A DNA stretch of 64,000 bases from the NCBI RefSeq assembly GCF_949987515.2, contig NC_082698.1, forward strand, positions 6,942,493 through 7,006,492, read 5' to 3'. How positions within the stretch are numbered: position 1 is the stretch's first letter; the number at the start of each line of letters is the position of its first letter. This DNA is from Delphinus delphis (taxonomy: Eukaryota > Chordata > Mammalia > Artiodactyla > Delphinidae). The translations under genes and the position numbers were made by a program. Shown here piece after piece: positions 43,563-55,604 of the stretch. The notes beneath the pieces were generated by a model, which ran no database searches, was not told where the DNA came from, and worked only from the letters and a program-made list of their open reading frames with translations.

Positions 43563-44030
43563 TTTTAAACATCTTTATTGGAGTATAATTGCTTTACAAT
43601 GGTGTGTTAGTTTCTGCTGTATAACAAAGTGAATCAGCTATATATATACATATATACCCATATCTCTTCCCTCTTACGTCTCCCTCCCATCCTCTCTATC
43701 CCACGCCTCTAGGTGGTCACAAAGCACCAAGCTGATCTCCCTGTGCTATGTGGCTACTTCCCACTAGCTATCTGTTTTACATTTGGTAGTGTATATATGT
43801 CAATGCCACTCTCTCACTTCGTCCCAGCTTACCCTTCCCCCTCCCCATGTCCTCAAGTCCATTCTCTATGTCTGCGTCTTTATTCCTATCCTGCCCCTAG
43901 GTTTTTCAGAACCATCTTTTTTTTTAAGATTCCATATATATGTGTTAGCATACGGTATTTGTTTTTCTCTTTCTGACTTACTTCACTCTGTATGACAGAT
44001 TCTAAGTCCATCCACCTCACTACAAATAAT

Positions 44031-47000
44031 TCAATTTCTTTTTATGGCTGAGTAATATTCCATGGTATATATGTGCCACATCTTCTTTATCCATTCATCT
44101 GTCAGTGGACACTTAGGGTGCTTCCATGTCCTGGCTATTGTAAAGAGTGCTGCAATGAACATTGTGGTACATGACTCTTTTTGAGTTATGGTTTTCTCAG
44201 GGTACATGCCCAGTAGTGGGATTGCTGGGTCATATGGTAGTTCTATTTTTAGTTTTGTAAGGAACCTCCATGCTGTTCTCCATAGTGGCTGTATCAATTT
44301 ACATTCCCACCAACAGTGCAAGAGGGTTCCCTTTTCTCCACACCCTCTCCAACATTTATTGTTTGTAGATTTTTTGATAATGGCCATTGTGACTGGTGTG
44401 AGGTGATACCTCATTGTACTTTTGATTTGCATTTCTCTAATGATTTGTGATGTTGAGCCTCCTTTCACGTGTTTGTTGGCAATCTGTATCTCTTCTTTGG
44501 AGAAATGTCTATTTATGTCTTCTGCCCATTTTTGGATTGGGTTGTTTGTTTTTTTTGATATTGAGCTGCATGAGCTGCTGGTAAATTTTGGAGATTAATC
44601 CTTTGTCAGTTGCTTCATTTGCAAATATTTTCTCCCATTCTGAGGGTTGTCTTTTCGTCTTGTTTATGGTTTCCTTTGCTGTGCAAAAGCTTTTAAGTTT
44701 CATTAGGTCCCATTTGTTTATTTTTGGTTTTATTTCCATTTCTCTAGGAGGTCGGTCCAAAAGGATCTTGCTGTGATTTATGTCATAGAGTGTTCTGCTT
44801 ACGTTTTCCTCTGAGAGTTTTATAGTGTCTGGGCTTACATTTAGGTCTTTAATCCATTTGGAGTTTATTTTTGTGTACAGTGTTAGGGAGTGTTCTAATT
44901 TCATTCTTTTACATGTAGCTGTCCAGTTTTCCCAGCACCACTTATTGAAGAGACTGTCTTTTCTCCATTGTATATCCTTGCGTCCTTTGTCATAGATTAG
45001 TTGACCATAGGTGTGTGGGTTTATCTCTGGGCTTTCTATCCTGTTCCACTGATCTATATTTCTGTTTTTGTGCCAGTACCATACTGTCTTGATTACTGTA
45101 GCTTTGTAGTATAGTCTGAAGTCAGGAAGCCTGATTCCTCCAGCTCCATTTTTCTTTCTCAAGATTGCTTTATCTATTCGGGGTCTTTTGTGTTTCCATA
45201 CAAATTGTGAAATTTTTTGTTCTAGTTCTGTGAAAAATGCCATTGGTAGTTTGGTAGGGATTGCACTGAATCTGTAGATTGCTATGGGTGGTGTAGTCAT
45301 TTTCACAATGTTGATTCTTCCAGTCCAAGAACATGGTATGTCTCTCCATCTGTGTGTATCACCTTTAATTTCTTTCATCAGTGTCTTGTAGTTTTCTGCA
45401 TACAGGTCTTTTGTCTCCTTAGGTAGGTTTATTCCTAGGTATTTTATTCTTCTTGTTGCAGTGGTAAATGGGAGGGTTTCCTTAATTTCTCTTTCAGATT
45501 TTTCATCATTAGTGTATAGGAATGCAAATGCATTAATTTTGTGTCCTGCTACTTTACCAAATTCATTGATTAGCTCTAGTAGTTTTCTGGTAGCATCTTT
45601 AGGATTCTCTTTGTATAGTATCATGTCATCTGCAAACAGTGACAGTTTTACTTCTCCTTTTCCAATTTGGGTTCCTTTTATTTCTTTTTTCTTCTCTGAT
45701 TGCCCTGGCTAGGACTTCCAAAACTATGTTGAATAATAGTGGTGAGCGTGGACAACCTTGTCTTGTTCCTGATCTTAGGGAAATGGTTTCAGTTTTTCAC
45801 CATTGAGAACAATGTTGGCTGTGGGTTTGTCATATATGGCCTTTATTATGTTGAGGTAAGTTCCCTCTTTGCCCACTTTCTGGAGGGTTTTACCATAAAT
45901 GGGCATTGAATTTTGTCAAAAGTCTTTTCTGCATCTATTGAGATGATCATGTGGTTTTTTTCCTTCAATTTGTTAATATGGTGTATCACATTGATTGATT
46001 TGCCTATATTGAAGAATCTTTGCATTCCTGAGATAAACGCCACTTGATCATGATGTATGATCCTTTTAATGTGCTGTTGGATTCTGTTTGCTAGTATTTC
46101 GTTGAGAATTTTTGCATCTATGTTCATCAGTGATGTTGGCCTGTAGTTTTCTTTCTTTGTGCCATCTTTGTCTGGTTTTGGTATCAGGGTGATGGTGGCC
46201 TCGTAGAATGAGTTTGGGAGTGTTCCTCCCTCTGCTATATTTTGGAAGAGTTTGAGAAGGATAGATGTTAGCTCTTCTCTAAATGTTTGATAGAATTCGC
46301 CTGTGAAGCCATCTGGTCCTGGACTTTTGTTTGTTGGAAGATTTTTAATCACAGTTTCAATTTCAGTGCTTGTGATTTGTCTGTTTATATTTTCTATTTC
46401 TTCCTGGTTCAGTCTCAGAAGGTTGTGCTTTTCTAAGAATTTGTCCATTTCTCCCAGGTTGTCCATTTTATTGGCATAGAGTTGCTTGTAGTAATCTCTC
46501 ATGATCCTTTGTACTTCTGCAGTATCAGTTGTTAGTTCTCCTTTTTCATTTCTAATTCTGTTGATTTGAATCTTCTCCCTTTTTTTCTTAATGAGTCTGG
46601 CTAATGGTTTATCAGTTTATCTTCTCAAAGAACCAGCTTTTAGTTTTATTGATCTTTGCTATTGTTTCCTTCATTTATTTTTTATCTGATCTTTATGGTT
46701 TCTTTCCTTCTGCTAACTTTGGGATTTTTTGTTCTTTCTCTTATTGCTTTAGCTGTAAGGTTAGGTTGCTTATTTGTTTATTCTTGAGGTAGGATTGTAT
46801 TGCTATAAATTTCCCTCTTAGAACTGCTTTTGCTGCATTCCATAGGTTTTGGGTCGTCGTGTTTTCATTGTCATTTGTTTCTAGGTATTTTTTGATTTCC
46901 TCTTTGATTTCTTCAGTGATCTTTTGGTTATTTAATAACATATTGTTTAACCTCCATGTGTTTGTATTTTTTACAGTTTTTTTCTGGTAATTGATATCTA

Positions 47001-47696
47001 GTCTCATAGTGTTGTGGTTGGAAAAGATACTTGATACTATTTCAGTTATCTTAAATTTACCAAGGTTTGATTTGTGACCCTAAGATATGATCTATCCTGG
47101 AGAATGTTCCATGAGCACTTGAGAAGAAAGTGTATTCTGTGGTTTTTGGATGGAATGTCCTGTAAATATCAATTAAATCCATCTTGTTTAATGTGTCGTT
47201 TAAAGCTTGTATTTCCTTATTTATTTTCATTTTGGTTTATCTGTCCATTGGTGGAAGTGGGGTGTTAAAGTTCCCTACTATTATTGTGTTACTGTCAATT
47301 TCCCCTTTTATGGCTGTTAGCATTTGTCTTATATATCGAGGTGCTCCTATATTGGTTGCATAAATATTTACAATTGTTGTATCTTCTTCTTAGACTGATC
47401 CCTTGATCATTGTGTAGTGTCCTTCTTTGTCTCTTGTAATAGTCTTTATTTTAAAGTCTATTTTGTCTGATATGAGAATTGCTACTCCAGCTCTCTTTTG
47501 ATTTCCATTTGCCTGGACTACCTTTTTCCATCCCCTTTCAGTCTGTATGTGTCTCTAGGTCTGAAGTGGTCTCTTGTAGACAGTATATATACGGGTCTCA
47601 CTTTTGTATCCAGTCAGCCAGTCTATGTCTTTTGGTTGGAGCGTTTAATTCATTTACATTTAAGGTAATTATCGATATGTATGTTCCTATTACCAT
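44031..47696 (-). pseudogene. L1 ORF2 pseudogene (endonuclease / reverse transcriptase)
   Basis: From the ATG at 47696 (reads MVIGTYISIITLNVN) to a stop at 44031 spans exactly 1222 codon lengths, near the normal ~1275 of L1 ORF2p, but the frame is broken. A TGA stop lies at codon 33 (47598-47600), inside the endonuclease domain. Open parts then alternate between two frames: 47007-46741, 46502-45846, 45624-44509 and 44468-44031. Reverse-transcriptase motifs are visible: [27 protein letters not shown] (motif A Asp) and FADD at 45625-45636 (motif C). The C-terminal Cys motif [18 protein letters not shown] is present. In a live L1 the protein nicks DNA and primes reverse transcription there. This copy cannot make it. 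Confidence 0.95.
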
Positions 47697-47718
47697 TTTC
47701 TTAATTGTTTTGAGTTTG

Positions 47719-48644
47719 TTATTGTAGGTCTTTTCCTTCTCTTGTATTTCCTGCCTGGAGAAATTCCTTTAGCATTTGTTGTAAAGCTGGTTTGGTGGTG
47801 CTGAATTCTCTTAGCTTTTGTTTTTCTGTAAAGCTTTTGATTTCTCTGTCGAATCTGAATGAGATCCTTGCTGGGTAGAGTAATCTTAGTTGTAGGTCTT
47901 TCCCTTTCATCACTTTAAATATGTCCTGCCACTCCCTTCTGGCTTGCAGAGTTTCTGCTGAAAGATCAGCTGTTAACCTTATGGGGATTCCCTTGTATGT
48001 TATTTGTTGCTTTTCCCTTGCTGCTTTCAATATTTTTTCTTTGTATTTAATTTTTGATAGTTTGATTAATATGTGTCTTGGTGTGTTTCTCCTTGGATGT
48101 ATCCTATATGGGACTCTCTGTGCTTCCTGGACTTGATTGACTATTTCCTTTCCCATATTAGGGAAGTTTTCAACTATAATCTCTTCATATATTTTCTCAG
48201 TCCGTTTCTTTTTCTCTTCTTCTCCTGGGACCCCTATAATTCGAATGTTGGTGTGTTTAATGTTGTCCAAGAGGTCTCTGAGACTGTCCTCAATTCTCTT
48301 CATTACTTTTTCTTTTTTCTGCTCTGTGGTAGTTATTTCCACTGTTTCATCTTCCAGGTCACTTATCTGTTCTTCTGCCTCAGTTATTCTGCTATTGATT
48401 CCTTCTAGAGAATTTTTAATTTCATTTATTGTGTTGTTCACCATTGTTTGCTCTTTAGTTCTTCTAGGTCCTTGTTAAATGTTTCTCGTATTTTCTCCAT
48501 TCTATTTCCAGGATTTTGGATCATCTTTACTATCATTACTCTGAATTCTTTTTCAGGTAAACTGCCTATTTCCTCTTCATTTGTTTGGTCTGATGGGTTT
48601 TAATCTTGCTCCTTCATCTTCTGCATATTTCTCTGTCTTCTCAT
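47719..48644 (-). pseudogene. L1 ORF1 pseudogene
   Basis: The ATG at 48642-48644 opens MRRQRNMQKMKEQD, then stops at codon 15 (48600-48602). A later frame shift near 48450 brings in the long open piece 48444-47719 (241 codons). That piece has the coiled-coil end (EGINSRITEAEEQISDLED), the RRM (NIRIIGVPGEEEKK, RNTPRHILIKL) and the C-terminal domain (YKGIPIRLTADLSAETLQARREW). Total span is ~308 codons, about normal. ORF1p is the trimeric RNA-binding protein of L1; this copy is dead at its N-terminus. Confidence 0.95.
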
Positions 48645-49285
48645 TTTGCTTAACTTACTGTGTTTGGGGTCTCCTCCTTTTCGCAGGCTGCAGGTTCGTA
48701 GTTCCCATTGTTTTTGGTGTCTGCCCCCCGTGGGTAAGGTTGGTTCCGTGGGTTATGTAGGCTTCCTGCTGGAGGGGCCTGGTGCCTGTGTTCTGGTGGA
48801 TGAGGCTGGGTGTTATCTTTTTGGTGGGCAGGACCACGTCCAGTGGTGTGTTTTGGGGTGTCTGTAAACTTATGATTTTAGGCAGCCTCTCTGCTAATGG
48901 GTGGGATTGTGTTCCTGTCTTGCTAGTCGTTTGGCCTAGGGTGTCCAGCAGTGGAGTTTGCTGGTCATTGAGTGGAGCTGGGTCTTAGCATTGAGACGGG
49001 AATCTCTGGGAGAGCTCTCGCCTATTGATATTACATGGGGCCGGGAGGCCTCTAGTGGTCCAGTGTCCTGAACTCGGCTCTCCCACCTCAGAGGCTCAGG
49101 CCTGACAGCCAGCCAGAGCACCAAGACCCTGTGAGCCACACGGCTTTTGGGAAGTCTGTGGTCTTCTGCCAACATTCAGTAGGTGTTCTGTAGGAGTTGT
49201 TCCACAGATAGGTGTATTTTTTATGTATTTGTGGGGTGGAAGGTGATCTCCACGTCTCACTCCTCCACCATCTTGAAGGTCCTCT
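48645..49285 (-). promoter_or_regulatory. L1 5' UTR with internal promoter region
   Basis: GC-richer leader upstream of the ORF1 ATG, ending at the inverted 5' terminus 'cctccaccatcttgaaggtc'. In L1 this region holds the internal pol II promoter. The CCATCTT motif (inverted AAGATGG) at 49269-49275 is the YY1-type site common at L1 starts. Whether it is still active cannot be judged. Confidence 0.65.
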
Positions 49286-50199
49286 CTCTTCACACTATTC
49301 AGTTTTGAAGGGTTCCATACCCACAGATCAATCAAGGAGAATCTTGAGGGCAGATTTAGGGAAATCTTCCATTACTCCTGTTGCTAGAGGATCCCCATTT
49401 CCTCTGGAAAGGACATAAATCTGGCAATCTCACTTCAGGCCTAGCCCATCCACCGTTTTTCCCTTTGTGCTTAGTCTGTTTCACTTGCTTATAGCAGGCG
49501 CCATGCAGAGGCCTGGCCCCTGGCCCTTCAGACCAGAGTTCCTTGTGAAACGGCTGAGCCGACCCCTCAGCTCGGGACATATGCTGAGGCTACTCACAGG
49601 GCACTCAACTCAAGATGTGTGTATTCGCTTTTGTCTTTTAAAATTAATCAGTAGACAGCGCACACGCCTGGCACTTTTTTCCTCGGGTGCCGTGTGCAGT
49701 GGTCTTCTTCCCGGCAACTCAGGCGAGAGTTCCTAGCGTGGAATGGCTGCACCTGATTCTTGAGCTTGGTGGGCTGTGTGCAGAAGCCCGCACGTGACAC
49801 CTTGGCTCAGCATGGCCGTGTCGGGGAGGGCATGTTTTATGCTGCTGTAATGTACGTTCTGTACGTTCTGAGATTTACCAAACCAGGCAAGTATCACTGG
49901 GGGAATGAGGTCATATTTAAGCTAGAGGGTGTGGCCTGAGCTTGCTGGGTGCCTTGCTTGAGCCCGCTGCACAATTGCTCAGTGGGTTGACACTAGCAAG
50001 GAGTTTCCTGTTACACTAGCTTCTTTCTCCTTTAGTGGGAATGGAACCAGGTAACATTTCACCTGTTGGGTAAGGAGTCATGTGAAAACATGCATTACCA
50101 AGCACCGATCTGTGATTGATGCCAGTGATGTTTTGAAGAAACTGCAAGTTGCCCCTATGCCTAATCCCTCCTCCTTTCACTGTAATCAGACTTTTAGCT
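49286..50199. other. Unique non-coding stretch
   Basis: No repeat family or exon recognised. A direct 11-base repeat GTACGTTCTGA-like string occurs twice near 49851-49871. Confidence 0.45.
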
Positions 50200-50570
50200 G
50201 GACTCACAAGCACTGAGAATATGAAGACTACATTTCCCAGACTCCTGAGCAGCTAGCTAAGGTTATTTAATTCAGTTCTAACCAATAGGATGTGAGCCAA
50301 AGTAAGGGTGTATCTTAAAGGGAAAGGACAAGCTCTCCTCTTTCCCTTTGCCCGCTCCTGCTAGTCAAAGTGAGGACATGGTGGTCAGCCGTCTTGGACC
50401 ATGCAGACAAGGGCAACACGTGAGGGGTTGTGGAGCCACAGGAGAGAAGGAGCTTGTACCCTGACGACTTCATGGAGCAGAGCCACGTTCCTGCTCAGAC
50501 TTCCACGTAAGTGAGAAATAGGTACCTGTCTCCGTTAAGCCACTGGTGTCAGATCTTTTTCACACACTGA
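50200..50570 (+). repeat. Ancient MER-type repeat, family unassigned
   Basis: 'aagactacatttcccagact', 'taaccaataggatgtgagcc', 'ggtcagccgtcttggaccat', 'gtaagtgagaaataggtacc', 'gttaagccactggtgtcaga'. Same general type as 1742-2125 and 27640-28035. Confidence 0.5.
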
Positions 50571-51297
50571 AACCATTCCTAATAATGCACATCCCTTAGA
50601 AGCTGCCTGGCTGGTCCCCCCATTAATCAATGCACAATGGAGGCATCTTCCTGGGAGTCAGGAAGATGACATTTGAACTGGGTCTTGGAGGGTATGGAGC
50701 TCAGACCACCGAAATAGGGGAAAGGAGGAAATTGGGAGACACAGGAAGAAGGGACAATTCATTCATCAGTTTTCTCTAACAGTTCTGAGCACACACACAA
50801 GTCCCCAGAGAATGCAGAAGGGATGGTGGAGGAATTCATGAGAAGCAGGAGAGCACCTACTCAGGTTAAACAAGGGGAAAAAAGTAGGGCGTGGCATCCG
50901 TTCAGAGGCTTTTGGTTGCAAGAAACAAAACCCCTGCACAAACTGGAAGTCACAGGCTCACAGGACACCAAACTTGAGGTAGATGGGATGCCAGGCAGTG
51001 TTGACGGGGCAGCCAACAGTATCACCCAAATCCAGGGTCTCCCATCTTCATCATCAGCTTCATCCTCCAGGGGTTCTGGGACGGCTGACTGTGGCATTCA
51101 GAGCATTCTTTGTTCACCTTCAGAGGGAAAAAGAAATCCTGGCACTCTCACAAGTAGGGAAGAACTTTCGCAGAAGCTGCCAGAAAAAAACTCTAGTCTC
51201 ATTGGCCAGAATTGAGTCCTCGTTCACCGACAAGGGGAAAGTTTCACCCCTCACCCATCTCGCCTTGATCTGAGCCAGTTCCCGACACTGCTCGCTG
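50571..51297. other. Unique non-coding stretch
   Basis: Open frames up to 130 codons (50823-51215, +) without a recognisable domain, and overlapping frames on both strands. No exon supported. Confidence 0.4.
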
Positions 51298-51379
51298 CTG
51301 CACCATGTGAGGGGGTGGAGCGGGTGTGCTGCACCATGTGAGAGGGTGGAGCGGGTGTGCTGCACCATGTGAGGGGGTG
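51298..51379. repeat. 31-base tandem repeat, 2.6 copies
   Basis: Unit CTGCACCATGTGAGGGGGTG followed by GAGCGGGTGTG. Copies at 51298-51328, 51329-51359 (one G to A change) and partial 51360-51379. Confidence 0.95.
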
Positions 51380-53524
51380 TCACCACAGTGCACCCCTAAC
51401 GTCCGCCTAAAGGACATGGGGCCAGAATTTTGAAATATCCAGTCACATAGCTCAGGTCCTCTGAAACAGGAGAGAAAGTCTTCAGCTCAGAATCAAGACA
51501 CAGAGAAGCTTAAAGATTTACCTACCATTTTCTCCCTTCTTCCATTTCAACTGAAAATGTCAGCTTGGGGTGGGGCAGGGGGAGGGCTGAGAATTAAATG
51601 AATAAAAAAGGAAGCCCTTTCCAGCAGCCCAAGGAAGAGCAGGTATTCGCCTGGAGGTAATGTCGAAGGTTAAATACAGAAAAAATAACACAGTACACAA
51701 TTATAGTTGTTCATTCTTCCACTTAAAATGGGAAATAAAGGTCACAAATCAAATCACCGCATTAAGTCCAGGAGTCCCCTGCCTCCAATTACCTCAGTCC
51801 CTTTGTTAGGGAGCCACAGAGGCATCCCTGTCCCGGTTAATTAGAAGGCCGGGACCCTCTGGAGGGCAGCCACACGGCTAACAGGTGAGCGTCGCTGGGC
51901 CCTGGGGTTAATCTGCCGCATTGAAGCCACGGGCTCCGCTCCATGAAGTTTGCGTTGGTTTGAACAAAATGAGAAAAGTAAAGAAGACATGTGTTCCTAC
52001 CAAACTAAACGTATTCCATGTAGAGCACTGTCTTCCATTCTGGGGGCTGGTCCTTCCTACTTTCATAATGGTGGAAAGTCCCCAGTTTTCTAAAATGATG
52101 GTAAGTGGAGAAGGTGAATTTGGGATTTTTAAATGTCTTCCTGACTCAAAGAAAGGAAGAGTTGGCAACTCAAGGTCAGTGCCCAGAATTTTGTGTTCTT
52201 GATCAAGCTAGACTGTGAAATCCATGTACCAGGAGCCACTACCTTCGATGAGAGAGAAGCTTCACCTGTGTCCCTCTGTCCCCTGATGGCAGGGACTCTG
52301 AAATGGTTACTTTTATTCTCTGCGTCTAAATGGGCCTGGCTCATATATTGGCCTATCCGCCCAAACCCCACACCCACCTCTTCTCCAGACTAAATCATTC
52401 CATTCCCAAGACCATGGATCCAGGTTCTTATTTTCCAGTCCTTCCTCCAGATTCATCCTTTGCTCCCGAGGGAGCTGGGCCACCCACCGAGCTGAGCCAG
52501 TGCAGGCGCCCTGGGGTAGCACCACCCTGGGCCCCAGGCTGGCCAGTTTTGCTCCCAGGATATGCTCCTTCCTACCCCCTCTGTTGCCCTCACCATCACC
52601 CCCCAGCTCCTTGTCTGCCTCGTTCTAATGCAGCCTCACAAACACTTCCTCCTCGGCACTGCCTGAGCAGCCCTGACCCCCTGACCCACGCGCCATCAGT
52701 CTGTTCCTCTCTCCCCCTAATACTCCCAGCCATCCTGGCTGTAAGGAGAAGACCTCTTAAGTGTAACTCTGCTCTCCTCAGCAATTTCCTTTAACTTGTT
52801 CAAGGTGTAGGCACAGCCTCTCAATTCTAGAAACAGCCCTACGAACCCAAGAAAAGGTTGCTGTGAACGTGCGTGTGTTCCCAGTGAGAATCCAGTTTAC
52901 ACCAAGGTGAGGTGCACGTGGATCCTGGACTCACTGTTCCTCATCTTAACACCAGTCACCTGTCAGTCACCCACTGCACTGGTGCCACCGTAAATCACAC
53001 TTCTTTCATGAATCTTAATTCCATTCCACATCTGGCAACCAAAAGCTTTTCTATGGCTCATATCTGCAAAACTCAGGATAGAAGAGAGAGGGATTATTCA
53101 GTTAACTTGCTCAGAATAGACATCTACTTAGAGTAATGGAAATCAGAACCAGTGCGTGACTCAAATCTAACGTTTGGGGCAGTGTCTTCTGGAATGACCA
53201 GCTGAGCTGATCAGACTCCCTGGAAAATGGCCAAGGGTCTGCTTCTTTTTAAGCAACAGCCTTGTGTTTGAGTTTGGTTTTGGATAAATCAATGCTGGGT
53301 TGATAGAGTAAGAGATAAGATGAAAGAAGTATTAGAAGGCATTCTAAACGCTCTTGCCCTCTGAAGTTTATGAAAGTTGATGCAGAGACGTTGCTATGAA
53401 CCTGCATTCATGTTACAGACAATGTACTCTGGCAGGTGCTGGAGCCTGTCCCCCAGCCCTGGACCCCTCCAGAAAAGACGCTTGATTTCAATACAGCTTG
53501 TGAGGGTGATGATATCCTGGCCCA
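51380..53524. other. Unique stretch including a candidate conserved block
   Basis: No repeat family recognised over 2 kb, unusual for this window. 51700-52140 looks like a conserved non-coding element. The 154-codon open frame at 52330-52794 (+) is Pro/Ser/Leu-rich and reflects C-rich composition. Confidence 0.4.
51830..51855. other. Perfect 7-base inverted repeat
   Basis: GTCCCGG (51830-51836) and CCGGGAC (51849-51855) separated by 12 bases containing TTAATTAG, a homeodomain-type core. It could be a paired protein site or a small hairpin. Confidence 0.6.
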
Positions 53525-54265
53525 GCATAAGAAATAACCTTTTATTTTAGAAAATGCCAAAGCTATTTTTTAAAAACAGTTGCAATAGTACAGTGATAAG
53601 TGCTCGTATACATTTACCTATACAACTGTGTTCATCGATTATTAATATTTAGCCACATTTGTGTGCTCTCTCTTCCTCCATCCCTCCCTTTCCCCCCTAC
53701 CCCCTCATACGTAATAAATTTTTTTTTCTGAACTAATTGAGAATAAGGTGCAGAACCATGACCTGCAACCTTTAAATATTTCAGCGTAGATTCATAAGAA
53801 CAAGGCAATCTCTCGTGTAATCACAGTCTAATTATCAAATTTGGGAAATGTAACCTTGACACAATGCTACTGTCATAAAGTCCATACCCAAATCCTCAAT
53901 TGTTCCAAGAATGTCTTGTGAAGCAGCATTTTTCTGACTCAGGATCCACTCCCTGGGTGCATGGTGCATTAACTCTCATGGCCCTGGTGTCCATGGCTAA
54001 CCTGGACCAAATCTGCAGCCTGTCTGCCTCCCTGACACTGACAGCTTTGAAGGGAACAGCCTGTTGTTCTGAAGTGTGGCCCTCAACTGGAGTTTGTTGG
54101 GTTAGTCATTAAATTCGGACCACGCACATTGGGCAGAACCATGACACGTGACAACGGGTCCCAAGTACCCGTGTTAGTTCAGCCCTCTATGGGTGACGTT
54201 GGCACTGACCACTTAGGTAAGGCACCATCTGCCAGATTTCTCCACTGTAAACGTACTTCTTTTTA
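53525..54265 (-). mobile_element. L1M 3' UTR fragment
   Basis: 'atacatttacctatacaact', 'gaacaaggcaatctctcgtg', 'taatcacagtctaattatca', 'aaatcctcaattgttccaag', 'ctgactcaggatccactccc', 'gatttctccactgtaaacgt': antisense L1M 3' UTR, diverged, no coding potential. Confidence 0.75.
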
Positions 54266-54639
54266 AAAATTATGATCTATAAAGAACGTGTAGGAAAATG
54301 CTTTGAGACGCCACTCAGAGTTCTCAGCTAAATGGTGGAAGGGATAAGCAAGAAGCTAAATGGGCCGCAGTCTCTGCCATCAAGGAGCTCAGTCTGGCAG
54401 AAGACACAAATAGACAAACACTACATGTGATGCAGCCTCCAGTCCTTTGAGAAAGGAAGCAGGAAGTAAACCGATTCATCAACTTCCCACATACAAAACC
54501 AAACAAAATAAATGCTGTGGTCGAGGTCCGAGCTAAGTGCAGTTACCAAAGGACCGAACACCTAATTCCATATGTAATGACTGAGAAAGGTTTCCCAGGG
54601 ACGTACCAAAAATAGGGAGAGTCTATGGGCAAAGCACCT
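54266..54639. other. Unique non-coding stretch
   Basis: No repeat or exon recognised. Confidence 0.4.
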
Positions 54640-54930
54640 GCAATTATAACAAGCCAAGTCACAGAAGAGAAGGTGCAGGTAAACAATAAACATGAAAATA
54701 TGCTCAGCATCATCAGTAGTCAGGGAAATGCGTGTCAGCATAATGTTCTTAACTCATCATAGAGTGAAAATTTAAAAGTGTTGGTAATATCTAGTGCTGA
54801 CGAGGGTACAGAGAAGTTGGTGAGAGTGTGAACTGCTACCTCTTTGGAAAGAATCTTGCAGATCTACTAAAATTTTAAACATCAACAGATTTTGACCCAG
54901 GTCTCTGAATCACTCCCTGAGATCGAGAAA
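54640..54930 (+). mobile_element. L1M ORF2 3' fragment
   Basis: 'gtaaacaataaacatgaaaa', 'tatgctcagcatcatcagta', 'gtcagggaaatgcgtgtcag', 'gctgacgagggtacagagaa', 'ttggtgagagtgtgaactgc' follow the conserved L1 ORF2 end in sense. Confidence 0.75.
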
Positions 54931-55604
54931 GGCATAGATGGTAGAATTTTAGTCCATAGCAACAAAAACTCAGTAAATGTCATCATCTTTATTTTTCTGA
55001 GTTAAATTGAATCTTGTCAGAGCCCCATGGACTGAGCTAGCTGGTGATTCAATTTCAGTCATTTTGGGAGTTCTGATCCCCTTCCTAGAGTCACCAAGGC
55101 CCTAGAGGTCTCGCATTATCAGAACATTCCTGGAAGAGCCATCCGATCTCCAGACCATGTTGGCTTCCATGGTGCAGTTCATGGGCCCAGAAAGGAGAGC
55201 TTGGGCACAAAGGGCTCTGTATGACCCCCCCCCAGGCACACCTGTACCCCTTTCCACCCTAAGGGCCTGCCACTCCCCAGGAAGTCTGAGGGAATGGAGT
55301 CCAGGTCCCAGCACAAAACCCTTCCCAGTATCAGAGGAAACTCCCAAATGCTTCCACCCCCAGGAAGTTTGTTTCCCGTATCCCCACACACCCTCCCAAC
55401 CAAGTCGGGGTGGGGGCCCCAAGGTTGCCACTTGGTTACTAGGCCACACCAAGGATGCCAACAGTCCTTCCTTATGTGAGTGATGGAGACAGCCTCCACT
55501 GTGAACTCCCTGAGGGTGGAGCATGTGTCCTTTGTCAAGTATGGCACCAACCAAGTGTGGGGTCTGGCAAGTTGTAGCTCCCAGTCAGTGTTTTTGAAGT
55601 GAAT
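54931..55604. other. Unique GC-rich stretch
   Basis: Overlapping minus-strand frames of 150 and 156 codons (55102-55649) in different phases have no domain. Treated as chance in GC-rich DNA. Confidence 0.4.

Larger units (their letters stand above)
43563..49285 (-). mobile_element. Near-full-length LINE-1 (cetartiodactyl type)
   Basis: About 5.7 kb on the minus strand. It runs from a poly(T) (sense poly(A)) start at about 43553-43568, through a 3' UTR of ~460 bases, ORF2 (44031-47696), ORF1 (47719-48644) and a ~640-base GC-richer 5' UTR, ending near 'ctcctccaccatcttgaagg', the inverted L1 5' terminus. Both ORFs are broken by stops and frame shifts. No clear target duplication was found at either side. 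The 3' UTR equals that of the short insert at 28669. Confidence 0.95.

Noticed and set aside
48073..48478. Plus-strand open frames of 111-113 codons over L1 ORF1
   Set aside because: Antisense shadows of the minus-strand L1 ORF1 coiled coil and RRM.
43553..49300. Target-site duplication for the near-full-length L1
   Set aside because: Compared the bases outside the T-run at about 43550 with those after the 5' end at about 49285; only short CTCT strings agree, too weak to call.
52330..52794. 154-codon Pro/Ser-rich open frame
   Set aside because: C-rich composition keeps several phases open; an opposite-strand frame overlaps; no domain or splice sites.
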